The notes beneath the pieces are model-generated. The model saw only the letters and a list, made by a program, of their open reading frames with translations. It was not told where the DNA came from and made no database searches. Of a DNA stretch of 64,000 nucleotides, positions 26,902-35,981 are shown one piece after another (within the stretch, counting starts at the first letter, position 1; each line of letters opens with the position of its first letter). Where the stretch lies: NCBI GenBank assembly GCA_963976795.1, contig CAXBLT010000003.1, positions 1 to 64,000 on the forward strand, read 5' to 3'. The position numbers were made by a program, and so were the translations under genes. This DNA comes from UBA7359 sp963976795. GTDB taxonomy: Bacteria > Pseudomonadota > Gammaproteobacteria > Eutrophobiales > Eutrophobiaceae.

Positions 26902-27351
26902 TTAATTATCATCCTTGTTTTGCGGATCGTAATAATCGCCAACTTTTATTTTAATTTTTGTTTCATTATCCGGCATAGTTAACTGTACTTGTTCCGGTTC
27001 AATCTCTTCTGTTTTTATTTGGATATTTAATGATTCCAGGCTGCCTTCGTAAGTGTTACTGTCATTAATCCATGCTGCATTTTTCCCATCACTACGATGC
27101 ACAAGCCCCTTAAGCACAATTGCGTCCTGAACTACTAATTCCTCTTCAATCGGCTCGATTATATTTTCAACCTCCATGGCTTCTACCACTACATTTTCTG
27201 ATTTTGGCTCTTCATTTCTAATTTTATTTAGTGCCATTCTTTCGGTCGCCGATGTAAACAACCTCCCAAGCTCATCCGCATAAACGATCTGAGTCATAAA
27301 GTAACTCATGATTATCAGTACAAAAAAATTAAAACTATTTAATGACTTCAT
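26902..27351 (-). CDS. MshK-like exported pilus biogenesis protein
   Basis: A 149-residue protein with a signal peptide (cleaved near QIVYA). The C-terminal half matches the MshK/GspC-like pattern: VLKGLVHRSDGKNAAWIND, then TEEIEPEQVQLTMPDNETK (about 113-131) and IKVGDYYDP. An acidic, low-complexity linker precedes it. Such proteins probably connect the inner-membrane platform to the secretin in the periplasm. It overlaps the upstream MshJ-like gene by one base, indicating translational coupling. Confidence 0.72.
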   Translation of the reverse strand: MKSLNSFNFFVLIIMSYFMTQIVYADELGRLFTSATERMALNKIRNEEPKSENVVVEAMEVENIIEPIEEELVVQDAIVLKGLVHRSDGKNAAWINDSNTYEGSLESLNIQIKTEEIEPEQVQLTMPDNETKIKIKVGDYYDPQNKDDN

Positions 27352-27971
27352 CAGATCTCAATCCTGGCACCACTTGCTAGATCAATAGTTATCCAGTGCA
27401 ATAGACAATCCGCAGAAATATTTGCCTGTTCTTTGTTCATTTTAATTTCATTGCCGTTCATTCTGAATGTACATTCAGATATTGTGTAAGAACCGGCTGC
27501 ATGCCGGTCTATATATTTAAGTAACTCGAATAGATCGCCTTCGTGTAGCAAACCCAGATTGAGTTCCATAGTGCTACTGTACAAGGCAAATCCATTATAA
27601 TTAATTTCGTACTCTGGTGTGTAGACTTCCTGTGAGTCTAGAGAATAGCGTAATCCGGGTAGCTTAATATCTTCTCCCGATTGCCGTAACGCTTCTATCC
27701 AGTTTAACCTTTTTTCCGGGCCTATTACGCCTTTGTCATATAAGGCTACAAACTGTGGGACGTACTCATGCAATAATTTTTCTTCTTGATCAACATCAAG
27801 GTAGCGTTGACTGATCGACTGAAAAATACTTTTGTTCTGCTTAAGTTCTTTGCTTAGCTTACTATTAAAATAATAAGCTCCTCCAATTAGCCCAATGCTT
27901 ACCGTAAGACAGATGCAAAACAAGACGATGGAACCCCTCAATATATCCCAATCTATTCCGGCCTTATCCAT
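27351..27971 (-). CDS. MshJ/PilO-like inner-membrane pilus assembly protein
   Basis: 206 residues with a short cytosolic N-terminus, one transmembrane helix (about 14-34) and a coiled-coil periplasmic start (SKLSKELKQNKSIFQSISQR), then a ferredoxin-like beta/alpha domain typical of PilO/GspM/MshJ. Sequence similarity in this group is weak, so the call rests mainly on gene order: it lies between the MshI-like and MshK-like genes, as in Vibrio MSHA loci. It shares one base with each neighbour. Confidence 0.7.
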   Translation of the reverse strand: MDKAGIDWDILRGSIVLFCICLTVSIGLIGGAYYFNSKLSKELKQNKSIFQSISQRYLDVDQEEKLLHEYVPQFVALYDKGVIGPEKRLNWIEALRQSGEDIKLPGLRYSLDSQEVYTPEYEINYNGFALYSSTMELNLGLLHEGDLFELLKYIDRHAAGSYTISECTFRMNGNEIKMNKEQANISADCLLHWITIDLASGARIEI

Positions 27972-29563
27972 CAGTTCACTCCTATCACTGCTCGTAAAGT
28001 AAACTCCGCTACTTTTCCTAAAGTACCTGCATCGCCTTGCAGTTTAGCGCCCGAGCTTACATCCAATGGAAATGAGTCAATACTAATATCATAAGCCGAA
28101 TTATTGTCACGAAGAGTTTCCGCAAACGCATTAACCAATGAGATTGCTCTACGATAATTCCCGTCAAAGGGTTCTATATGGGCCTTCAGGTTTGATATCT
28201 GATAATACTTTACTTCGTTATCTTCAGTATTTTCAGCTGATGATGAGACGCTTTTATTATCTGACGACGATCTAGCTAAACCTTTATTTGGATCAACACT
28301 GTAGCTCCAGTCCAGTTCGTCCAGCTTTATATCAGGAAACTGCTGAAGACCCTTGCCAAGAAACGTCAGCATTTCATATGGTGTGGATTTATATTCTACT
28401 AATGTTGAGACTGCTTCAACAGCAACTTTAACCTGCGCTGGCTCTACTGGTGTTTTCGGTAAACGACTCCTGGCAAGTTCATATCGAGTTTGATAAAAAT
28501 TAGTTTTATTCTTGGAGGTCTCGCTCTCTTGTCTGGAAGTCATCCCGTTCATGAAATTTATTCCGCTATAGATAACACTGAAAGCCAGCAAAACTATACT
28601 GGTTGCATTCATTGCATAACGCATGTTACGCATTTTGAAATAACGCAAATCATCAGTATTCGCATAACAGTTCTTCACCTGCGTTTTGAGCAAGTGATGA
28701 ATTAGTAATTGATCACAAAACGGAACGGCTTGTGCAATACCGCCGGATGTCGATTCCAGTAGTTCACCTATGTCAAGGTAATGTCGTTGTAACATTGGCG
28801 ACGATATTTTTTCACCTTCTAACTCGTCTAATGTTGCCTTGTCTGCAAGTATGTATACATCAAGCGGCGTATCGTTAGGAATCAGTCGAAGGCTGTTCAG
28901 GTAACGTTGTATTTTCTCAACTTCGGAATATATTTTTGGCACATAAGATTCCGTTCCATAGCGCGGTAATTTTGAAAGCCGACTGATTTTTAATTCTTTC
29001 TTTTTAAAGAAAGTCTGTCTCAAGCCACTTATACTTTGTAATGTCACAATCAGAGCATGGTCGGAAATATCCGGCAATGTCTTGATATATGACTGGAGCA
29101 ATAATGGCACAGACAAGATGCCACTCAGAGGGATCTTGTTCTCAGCCAGCAATTCTAACCATGGTTTTAGCACTTCATCTTTCGTAAGCGCCATAAACAG
29201 GAGCCGATCATCTCGACGCCCCTCATCTTCGCGCCCTTGATCCTGTGTGTACAAATAACTGACATCACGATACAAACGAGATTGTTTGCGTTTAATCAGC
29301 GCTTGTCTATCAGCACCGAAAACATGGGGAATAGTCTCATGACGAAACTCTTCTTCAATGACGTCTACCAATATTGCCATTGGTATATTTTCAGACTCTT
29401 GCAAATATCGTTGGAAATTTGCGCGACCTACATCATCAAGGTCAAATAAAAATGACTCACCGAGTTCACCTTTACGCCAGTGATACACAGACAGTTTATC
29501 TGCGCTTACGTATAGTGCGCGTCTGTTGAAAAACTCAGATTTTGACTTTAGTAATGAGATCAT
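27971..29563 (-). CDS. MshI-like protein (PilM/GspL-type cytosolic domain plus PilN-type part)
   Basis: Residues 1-310 look like an actin-like PilM/GspL domain (RALYVSADKLSVYHW at the start). A transmembrane helix at about 316-336 leads to a periplasmic PilN/GspL-like region with coiled-coil and ferredoxin-like segments. MshI proteins anchor the assembly platform and connect the ATPase to the periplasmic ring. At 530 residues it is longer than typical MshI. It overlaps the upstream mshG by 29 bases and the downstream mshJ-like gene by one base. Confidence 0.75.
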   Translation of the reverse strand: MISLLKSKSEFFNRRALYVSADKLSVYHWRKGELGESFLFDLDDVGRANFQRYLQESENIPMAILVDVIEEEFRHETIPHVFGADRQALIKRKQSRLYRDVSYLYTQDQGREDEGRRDDRLLFMALTKDEVLKPWLELLAENKIPLSGILSVPLLLQSYIKTLPDISDHALIVTLQSISGLRQTFFKKKELKISRLSKLPRYGTESYVPKIYSEVEKIQRYLNSLRLIPNDTPLDVYILADKATLDELEGEKISSPMLQRHYLDIGELLESTSGGIAQAVPFCDQLLIHHLLKTQVKNCYANTDDLRYFKMRNMRYAMNATSIVLLAFSVIYSGINFMNGMTSRQESETSKNKTNFYQTRYELARSRLPKTPVEPAQVKVAVEAVSTLVEYKSTPYEMLTFLGKGLQQFPDIKLDELDWSYSVDPNKGLARSSSDNKSVSSSAENTEDNEVKYYQISNLKAHIEPFDGNYRRAISLVNAFAETLRDNNSAYDISIDSFPLDVSSGAKLQGDAGTLGKVAEFTLRAVIGVN

Positions 29564-30740
29564 AGATTGGTCCTAAAACCGAAAACATAACCCAGGCAAT
29601 AATTGCACCTAAGACGACTGTCATCGCTGGCTCTATCATTGATTGGAGTCGTTCAATTGATTCTTTGATATCGCGCGTATAAAAATAGCTGATGTTTAGT
29701 AAAGAGTCTTGTAATGCACCTGTAGTCTCTCCAACACGTATCATACGCAATACCAGCGGAGGAAACAGTTCTGCTGCTTCAAAGCTGTCACTCAAAGTCA
29801 TGCCATCTGCGATCTGTTGCCCAACTTGATGCATTGCCTTTTCAATCGCTTTATTATCGGCGATCTCTTCTCCTGTCCTGATGCACTCAATAATGGTTAT
29901 ACCAGAGGCATACATAATGGCAAAAAAACTGGTTAATCTGGTTAAAATAATTTTTTTAAAAATCGGACCAATAACCGGGACTCTTAATTTTAATTCGTCA
30001 TACTTCAAATGGAAGCCGGGACTGGTTTTTATACCAATATAAACACTTCCAACAATAACAAAGGGCAAGATTATAATAACGTACCAATAATTAACGAAGA
30101 AATTTGAAACAATTATTAAAGCCTTGGTATGGACGGGCAGTTCCTGGCCCATTGTTTTTACAAAGCTGACTAGCTGAGGGACCAGGTAGGTCATCAGAAA
30201 AAAAACCACGCCGCCAACAACAAGGCCAACGAAGGATGGATATAAAAGTAGCTTTTTAGTCTGTGCCGCTTGTTCATCTTGCCATTTAAGATTCTCACCT
30301 AATTTTTCGAAAACCTGGCTTATTTCACCGGACTGTTCACCGGCCCTGACAAGATTAGTAAATATATTTCCGAAGACATCTTCAAACTGAGCCATAGCTT
30401 CTGATAAGGTACTACCACCTTCAATTGACTCTATCATGGCATTAGCAACTTCTGCTAATCGCGGATTATCAGCACTGTCTCTTAGATCTTGCAAACTCTC
30501 AAGAATGGGTACACCCGCGCGAGATGTTTGCTCAAGGTGAAAACAAAAAGTAATAAGATCACGCCGTTTAACGCCAGCACCGGTGACTTTATTTGTGCTC
30601 GACTTAACTTCCTTATAGTTAACCAGATCAAGGCTCAACTTACTGAGCCGCATCTCAAGATCTGCTACATTAGCGGCATCAGTTTGTCCGTTATGTATAC
30701 GGCCTCGTTCATCTATTGCCTTATATTGATAAAACTCCAT
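29535..30740 (-). CDS. mshG: Type IV pilus platform protein MshG (GspF/PilC family)
   Basis: 401 residues with two GspF domains, each starting with cytosolic helices (FCFHLEQTSRAGVPILESL and FFAIMYASGITIIECI) and followed by membrane helices. Signature pieces include GEQSGEISQVFEKLGE and the matching GETTGALQDSLLNIS in the second copy, with a C-terminal MIEPAMTVVLGAIIAWVM. The protein is the inner-membrane platform turned by the MshE ATPase. It starts 2 bases after mshE. Confidence 0.93.
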   Translation of the reverse strand: MEFYQYKAIDERGRIHNGQTDAANVADLEMRLSKLSLDLVNYKEVKSSTNKVTGAGVKRRDLITFCFHLEQTSRAGVPILESLQDLRDSADNPRLAEVANAMIESIEGGSTLSEAMAQFEDVFGNIFTNLVRAGEQSGEISQVFEKLGENLKWQDEQAAQTKKLLLYPSFVGLVVGGVVFFLMTYLVPQLVSFVKTMGQELPVHTKALIIVSNFFVNYWYVIIILPFVIVGSVYIGIKTSPGFHLKYDELKLRVPVIGPIFKKIILTRLTSFFAIMYASGITIIECIRTGEEIADNKAIEKAMHQVGQQIADGMTLSDSFEAAELFPPLVLRMIRVGETTGALQDSLLNISYFYTRDIKESIERLQSMIEPAMTVVLGAIIAWVMFSVLGPIYDLITKVKI

Positions 30741-30742
30741 GA

Positions 30743-32458
30743 CTAGTTTGTTTTTAGTCTGGCGGTGAGATCGATGACACGGGACATTTCTTCTAGACTC
30801 GTTGAACCATCAAGGACACGTCGCGCGCCAACATCAGCCAACGTTCTGAAACCTTTGGATAGAGCCATACGCAACAGATCGCGTTGAGTCCCTTTGCGGG
30901 CTATTAACTCATCCATATCAGTATCGAAGTGTAAGACTTCTTGCAGAGCAATACGGCCTTTATAACCATCGTTGCCACAAACATCACAACCCGTAGCATT
31001 GTAAATCTCTTTCTGTTTATCGGTTACTTTCAAACCGAGTAGTGTACGCTCCATATCGCCCAAAGAAGATGGCTCTTTGCAGGCGCTACACAAACTTCGA
31101 ATCAACCGCTGCGCGATAATACCAATGATATTACCGGCAATAATATCGGGCTTGACGCCAATATCGAGCAACCGTGGAATAGAACCTAATGCCGAGTTCG
31201 TATGCAAGGTTGAAAAAACTTGATGACCGGTCATTGCTGCACGGAATGCCATACTGGCTGTATCTTCATCACGAATTTCACCAACTAATATGATATCCGG
31301 ATCCTGCCGCATCAATGATCTGATACCACTTGCAAAGTCTAGTCTTGATGTATCATTAGCAGAGGTTTGTCGAATCATCGTTGTTGGGTATTCAACCGGA
31401 TCTTCAAGGGTCATGATATTTACTGATTCGTTATTGAGATAACTCAAAATCGAATACAATGTTGTCGTTTTACCGCTACCGGTAGGACCAGTAACCAGAA
31501 TAATCCCTTCTGGTCTTGCAACCATTAACTTAAGTGTGTTCTGCTCGTCTTCCTTCATGCCTAACTGATCGAATGACACAATGCCTTTTGCTCTATCCAA
31601 TACGCGAAGCACGATATTCTCGCCGTGCACAGTGGGCAAGGTAGAGACACGAAAATCGACCGCGCGGCCAGACAATGACAAGGAAATCCTACCGTCTTGT
31701 GGAGCACGAGTCTCGGCAATATCCATTCCCGACATTACTTTTACCCGTACCGCTATCGCCGACCAATAATTCTTATGTAGGCTACGAACCTGTTTTAACA
31801 CACCATCAATACGATAGCGAAAACGTAAAAAGCCTTCCTCAGGCTCAAAATGTATATCAGAAGCATTACGTTTCACCGCGTCTGCAAGCAAAGCGTTAAC
31901 CAGACGCACAACTGGTTGGCTATATTCAGCAGACTCAGCATCAAGGCTTTGATAATCAATCTCACCCGTTTCTATTTCGTGTAAAATGCCATCAACCGAT
32001 AATTCGAACCCATAAAATTTATCGATTGCCTTTTCTATCTCTGCTTCACCAGCCAGTACCGGAATAACCTCTGCATTACCACCTAGATGTGTATTAATTT
32101 GATCCAGGGCGACAACATTAAATGTATCGGCCATTGCCAACGTTAATATTCTTCGGGGACCATCATAGGTCAGAGGAAGTACGCGTAAACGCCTGGCCAT
32201 CTCTTTCGGTATCAAACCGACCGCATCACCATCGGCAACGGCATTCGACAGATCAACACTCTCTTGACCTATAACACCACCAATTACATCACGGATAATA
32301 GATTCAGTTGCAAAACCAAGACGAACCATGATCTTGCCGAGATGCTCTTTACTCTTTTTTTGTTCTGTTAAGGCAATATTTACCTGATCGAGTGTAATCA
32401 CACCCCTTGAGACAAGAACTTCTCCGAGTCGAAGATGCTTTTTATGTGCGCCGGTCAC
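30743..32458 (-). CDS. mshE: Pilus extension ATPase MshE (GspE/PilB family) with c-di-GMP-binding-type N-terminus
   Basis: It powers pilus assembly from the cytosolic face. The N-terminus has two tandem RLG-type motifs (about residues 10-33 and 39-62, joined by five residues: RLGEVLVSRGVITLDQ, HLGKIMVRLGFATE). This is the MshEN layout known to bind c-di-GMP. The last Gln of the second motif is replaced by Val. The ATPase core has Walker A GPTGSGKT (324-331), Asp box, Walker B DIILVGEIRD (388-397) and STLHTNSA. Four Cys (457/460 and 491/494) form the zinc site. ATG overlaps mshN by 4 bases. Confidence 0.95.
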   Translation of the reverse strand: MTGAHKKHLRLGEVLVSRGVITLDQVNIALTEQKKSKEHLGKIMVRLGFATESIIRDVIGGVIGQESVDLSNAVADGDAVGLIPKEMARRLRVLPLTYDGPRRILTLAMADTFNVVALDQINTHLGGNAEVIPVLAGEAEIEKAIDKFYGFELSVDGILHEIETGEIDYQSLDAESAEYSQPVVRLVNALLADAVKRNASDIHFEPEEGFLRFRYRIDGVLKQVRSLHKNYWSAIAVRVKVMSGMDIAETRAPQDGRISLSLSGRAVDFRVSTLPTVHGENIVLRVLDRAKGIVSFDQLGMKEDEQNTLKLMVARPEGIILVTGPTGSGKTTTLYSILSYLNNESVNIMTLEDPVEYPTTMIRQTSANDTSRLDFASGIRSLMRQDPDIILVGEIRDEDTASMAFRAAMTGHQVFSTLHTNSALGSIPRLLDIGVKPDIIAGNIIGIIAQRLIRSLCSACKEPSSLGDMERTLLGLKVTDKQKEIYNATGCDVCGNDGYKGRIALQEVLHFDTDMDELIARKGTQRDLLRMALSKGFRTLADVGARRVLDGSTSLEEMSRVIDLTARLKTN

Positions 32459-34257
32459 AATGCTTTTGCTACGACTTGATTAAGGACTTGAATTCGATCA
32501 TTGACCGAGGCGAGATTAAATTTGGCAGCAACATGTTGCGCTAATTCAACAGCAACATTATAAAAATCTAAGGCAGCTGCATATTGACCCATTTTATCGA
32601 GACTAATCGCGAGATTTAAAACGTAATCAGGGTTTGTCGAGTCCATGCTGTACGCATCAAAAAATGCTTGTTGTGCCTCTGCCCAGCGTTCTTGTTTTGC
32701 GTAAATATTTCCCAATGCAAAATAAAGATAAGGCACTTTACCTTCTTTGTGGATGAGGTTTTTAATCATGCTCTCATCTTTTATTGGATCAGAATTTCTC
32801 GATAGCGTGATTAAAGAACTTAAAGCGAATGCATCATCAGGGTTCAAGTCTAGCAATTTTATATAATGGCTATAGGCACTTTCCCTATCACCTTTATTAA
32901 TTGCTATCGCTGCTAGTCCTAGATGGATATCACGATTTCCCGGGGCATCTTGCAAAGCATTTCGATATAGGTTTTCTGCAGAATCAAGTTGGCCAGCTTG
33001 ATAAGCTTTGAAGGCCTCACTAATCATTGCATTTTGTTTTAATGGCGCCGTATTCTTACTAATCTTCAACATCTCTGAGCCTGGAGGCTCGGCTACTTCA
33101 TCAGGTTTGGCTACGACAGCTTCGCGCTCAGAGACTATTGCCTCTGTCTCTTCCTCGATCACTTCTACTGGAGGTTCTATTGGGGCTGCTGTTTCAACTA
33201 TAGGTTCATTTACAGTAGAGACTTCATTAGTAATATCAGGATCAATTTGGGCATTATCTACGACTACATCGGATAATTGATTGGCTTCTTGTATTGTCGC
33301 TACAGTTTCTTGTTCCTGTTCGATAGGCGGCTCCTCTTGGCTCGGCGCAGCCTCACCAGAATCAGTACCAACAGGCTCTTCAGTCCCTTCAATTTTTTCA
33401 CTAATACTTGTATTGCTGACAGCGTTTGCTTGTTCAAACTGTGACAATGCCGCGCCAGGAACAGTCAAGGACTCTATACCTCTGGCAACTATTGGTGACG
33501 GTAACTTTCTGACAACAGGCGTTATTGTGAAATAATAAAAAACACCAAAAGAACCAAAGGCCAAAATAGCCAACACGAAAAATATACCCCAGCTTGTTCT
33601 GTTGTTTGTTTTAGACCTGCCCGCTGAAAATACAGTTTGTGCAGCAACTGGAGTTGGCTGATACTCACCACCGCCTATATCCTTTATAAGCTGATCAGCA
33701 GGAACGCCCGGCAGGGTCTCTTCATAGATATCTACATTTTCTTCATCGTTCTCAAACAACACCCCATGAAACGTATCATCAAATGGTGCCGACACATTTT
33801 CAGTACTTAGTCCCTCAATAATTGTTGTGTCATTTAAATCTATCGCTTCTTGTGTTTGCTCAAAGGACTCTTGAGAAGCAGCGCTTGAGGAAATTGTGTT
33901 TTCCATCGTGAGATCTTCAGATATATTAATATCCTCAATCGATAACTCGTCTGTTATTTCTTTAGCTTCTTGCTCGACCTCTTTTTCTATTTCTGGCTCA
34001 AATGCCTTAACAGTAGCTATCTCTAGCTGTGAAATATCTTCTTCGTTATTTTGAGCATCTATCGGCTCAAGCGATAACCTCATTGTTTCTGTAAATCGAC
34101 CGGCCTTATCTGAACCTACAACATCATCGAATGGATTATCCTGATCGCCGTCTTCCATATCATCAGCACGAGCGTCTGTTTCAAGCTGTTCAAGTCGCTT
34201 CGCTGCTTTCTTTTTTTCTTCCTCTGCCTTTTTCAAGGCATCCATCAACAAACTCAC
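32455..34257 (-). CDS. MshN-like TPR protein of the pilus machine
   Basis: The 600-residue protein begins with MSLLMDALKKAEEEKKKAA, the standard MshN/GspB-like start. A long acidic cytosolic region (about 40-220) is followed by a transmembrane helix (TSWGIFFVLAILAFGSFGVF), a Pro/Glu/Thr-rich periplasmic linker, and TPR repeats in the last 180 residues (AYQAGQLDSAENLYRNAL, ALGNIYAKQERWAEAQQAF). It probably stabilises the secretin. Both ends overlap neighbours by 4 bases (mshL upstream, mshE downstream). Confidence 0.87.
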   Translation of the reverse strand: MSLLMDALKKAEEEKKKAAKRLEQLETDARADDMEDGDQDNPFDDVVGSDKAGRFTETMRLSLEPIDAQNNEEDISQLEIATVKAFEPEIEKEVEQEAKEITDELSIEDINISEDLTMENTISSSAASQESFEQTQEAIDLNDTTIIEGLSTENVSAPFDDTFHGVLFENDEENVDIYEETLPGVPADQLIKDIGGGEYQPTPVAAQTVFSAGRSKTNNRTSWGIFFVLAILAFGSFGVFYYFTITPVVRKLPSPIVARGIESLTVPGAALSQFEQANAVSNTSISEKIEGTEEPVGTDSGEAAPSQEEPPIEQEQETVATIQEANQLSDVVVDNAQIDPDITNEVSTVNEPIVETAAPIEPPVEVIEEETEAIVSEREAVVAKPDEVAEPPGSEMLKISKNTAPLKQNAMISEAFKAYQAGQLDSAENLYRNALQDAPGNRDIHLGLAAIAINKGDRESAYSHYIKLLDLNPDDAFALSSLITLSRNSDPIKDESMIKNLIHKEGKVPYLYFALGNIYAKQERWAEAQQAFFDAYSMDSTNPDYVLNLAISLDKMGQYAAALDFYNVAVELAQHVAAKFNLASVNDRIQVLNQVVAKAL

Positions 34258-35903
34258 AAGGCATTATCTCCTTGAGAAGAAGAAGGACTTAAAGGTTGAT
34301 AATCTTTTGATAAGTATTTTTTATATTCTTCTAAATCGCTATCGATATTTGGATTGGATACAATTATTGGTTTTAAGAAAATAACTAGCTCTGTTTTATC
34401 GTACTGAGCGGACTTAGCTTTAAATAGATTACCGAAAAAGCCCCTATCTTTAAGCCCAGGAATGCCAGCATCTTTATCCTGCGCCTGATCTTGCATCAAT
34501 CCGCCTAGGACACCAATTTGCCCATCATTTAACCTTAAGACGGATTCCATTTCCCGAACTGCAATTTGCGGCACATTATTTGTAGTACCTGCTCCTGCAA
34601 GTTGAGGGTTTGGATCAGGAACATCTTTGACAAATCGTGAGATGGTTGGCCTAACATTTAAAGTAATTGTGCCATTAGCATCTATCTGGGGGGTCACAGT
34701 CATCACAATACCAACAGGAACTGTTTTAGCTGTAGTGTCAATAGTAGTCACGGCGGCTGCGCCTACTGCTCCGGGTGTAGTTTCTGCATCAACTTCAAAA
34801 TAAACTATATTTTCGACTACTTTCAGTAACGCCGTCTGGTTATTTAAAGCCATGACCTGAGGACTAGACAGAATCTTAGTATCCCCAAATTCATTTAATA
34901 AGCTTATTGAACCCGTTAAACTTTGCTCACGAGCAGCATTATTATCAACTGCAGATATTACAAATGATGGCACCACAGTTGCGGGGAGATTGTTGACGCC
35001 CGCCAATGCCGTCGAAATAAAATTAAATCCAGACTTTCCATTAGCATTTATAAACGACCAATCTATTCCAGCCTTATAATCTTCATTAAGTGTCACTTCA
35101 ACAATGGTTGTCTGAATAAGCACCTGTCGTTTCGCACTGACAAGCACCTGATCAATAAATGATTGTACCTGCTCATGTTGAGCGGCTGTGGCTCTGACCG
35201 TTAGAACTCCCGACTCAGGATTTGGGATAACAGTATCAGTAACCGTAATATCACTCCCTGTCCCTGTCGCAGATTCTTCACCCAATATTGCTGAAATATT
35301 GGACACTAACCTGGACCAAAAGTGATGTGTAGATTCTGTTTCAACGTCAGTTGTCGAGGTATTGCCTCCGCCACCACCACTGGACTCAGCATCGCCACCA
35401 CTGGCCGATGAGATCTGTGTTGAGACAGAACTGGTGCTTGATGTATCTCTGGACAAATTAACATAGTCAACTTTATAGGTACGTAAAAAAGGCGTGTCTT
35501 TAGAAATAAAGAGGTTGTCACCATCATATTCATAACGCATATCCACTTGCCTGCCGATTCGCTTTAAAATCTGCGGCAAGGTTTGCTCAACGGCATTGAT
35601 CGTGACGACGCCGTCTATCTCTGGATGAATATCGACATTCACTTTGGCGTCTCGCGCTAGCGCAAACAATAATTCTTTCACAGGAACTTCGTTGACGACT
35701 ACGGTGTAGCGCTCAACCGGAGCCGATGGCGTTGGTTCTGGCAACAGCGGCACCTGATCAACGAGGTCAGGAATACTTGAGTCTATCGGTGGCGATTCTT
35801 CTGTACTGATATGCCCTGATGATGGCTCAAATGGGACAGGCTCTATCTCAGCACAGCCTAAAATAGACATAAGCAAGACGAACAGGCTGATCTTTTTAAT
35901 CAT
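34254..35903 (-). CDS. mshL: MSHA-type secretin MshL, outer-membrane lipoprotein
   Basis: The start ATG at 35903 is preceded by a GGGGGC box and opens a lipoprotein signal peptide (MIKKISLFVLLMSILGC). N-terminal secretin/STN and N domains (about 60-250) include VPVKELLFALARDAKVNVDI. A Ser/Gly-rich loop (about 165-190) precedes the secretin barrel domain (about 260-530) with VGIVMTVTPQIDANGTITL, VLRLNDGQIGVLGGLMQD and ELVIFLKPIIV. It forms the outer-membrane channel for the pilus. It overlaps mshN by 4 bases; 78 bases separate it from the upstream mshM-like gene. Confidence 0.94.
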   Translation of the reverse strand: MIKKISLFVLLMSILGCAEIEPVPFEPSSGHISTEESPPIDSSIPDLVDQVPLLPEPTPSAPVERYTVVVNEVPVKELLFALARDAKVNVDIHPEIDGVVTINAVEQTLPQILKRIGRQVDMRYEYDGDNLFISKDTPFLRTYKVDYVNLSRDTSSTSSVSTQISSASGGDAESSGGGGGNTSTTDVETESTHHFWSRLVSNISAILGEESATGTGSDITVTDTVIPNPESGVLTVRATAAQHEQVQSFIDQVLVSAKRQVLIQTTIVEVTLNEDYKAGIDWSFINANGKSGFNFISTALAGVNNLPATVVPSFVISAVDNNAAREQSLTGSISLLNEFGDTKILSSPQVMALNNQTALLKVVENIVYFEVDAETTPGAVGAAAVTTIDTTAKTVPVGIVMTVTPQIDANGTITLNVRPTISRFVKDVPDPNPQLAGAGTTNNVPQIAVREMESVLRLNDGQIGVLGGLMQDQAQDKDAGIPGLKDRGFFGNLFKAKSAQYDKTELVIFLKPIIVSNPNIDSDLEEYKKYLSKDYQPLSPSSSQGDNAL

Positions 35904-35981
35904 TATAAATTTTGCCCCCAAAATAAATTTTCATAATTATATAAATAATTACTTTATGAATCATTTGAAAGTGATTTGTTT

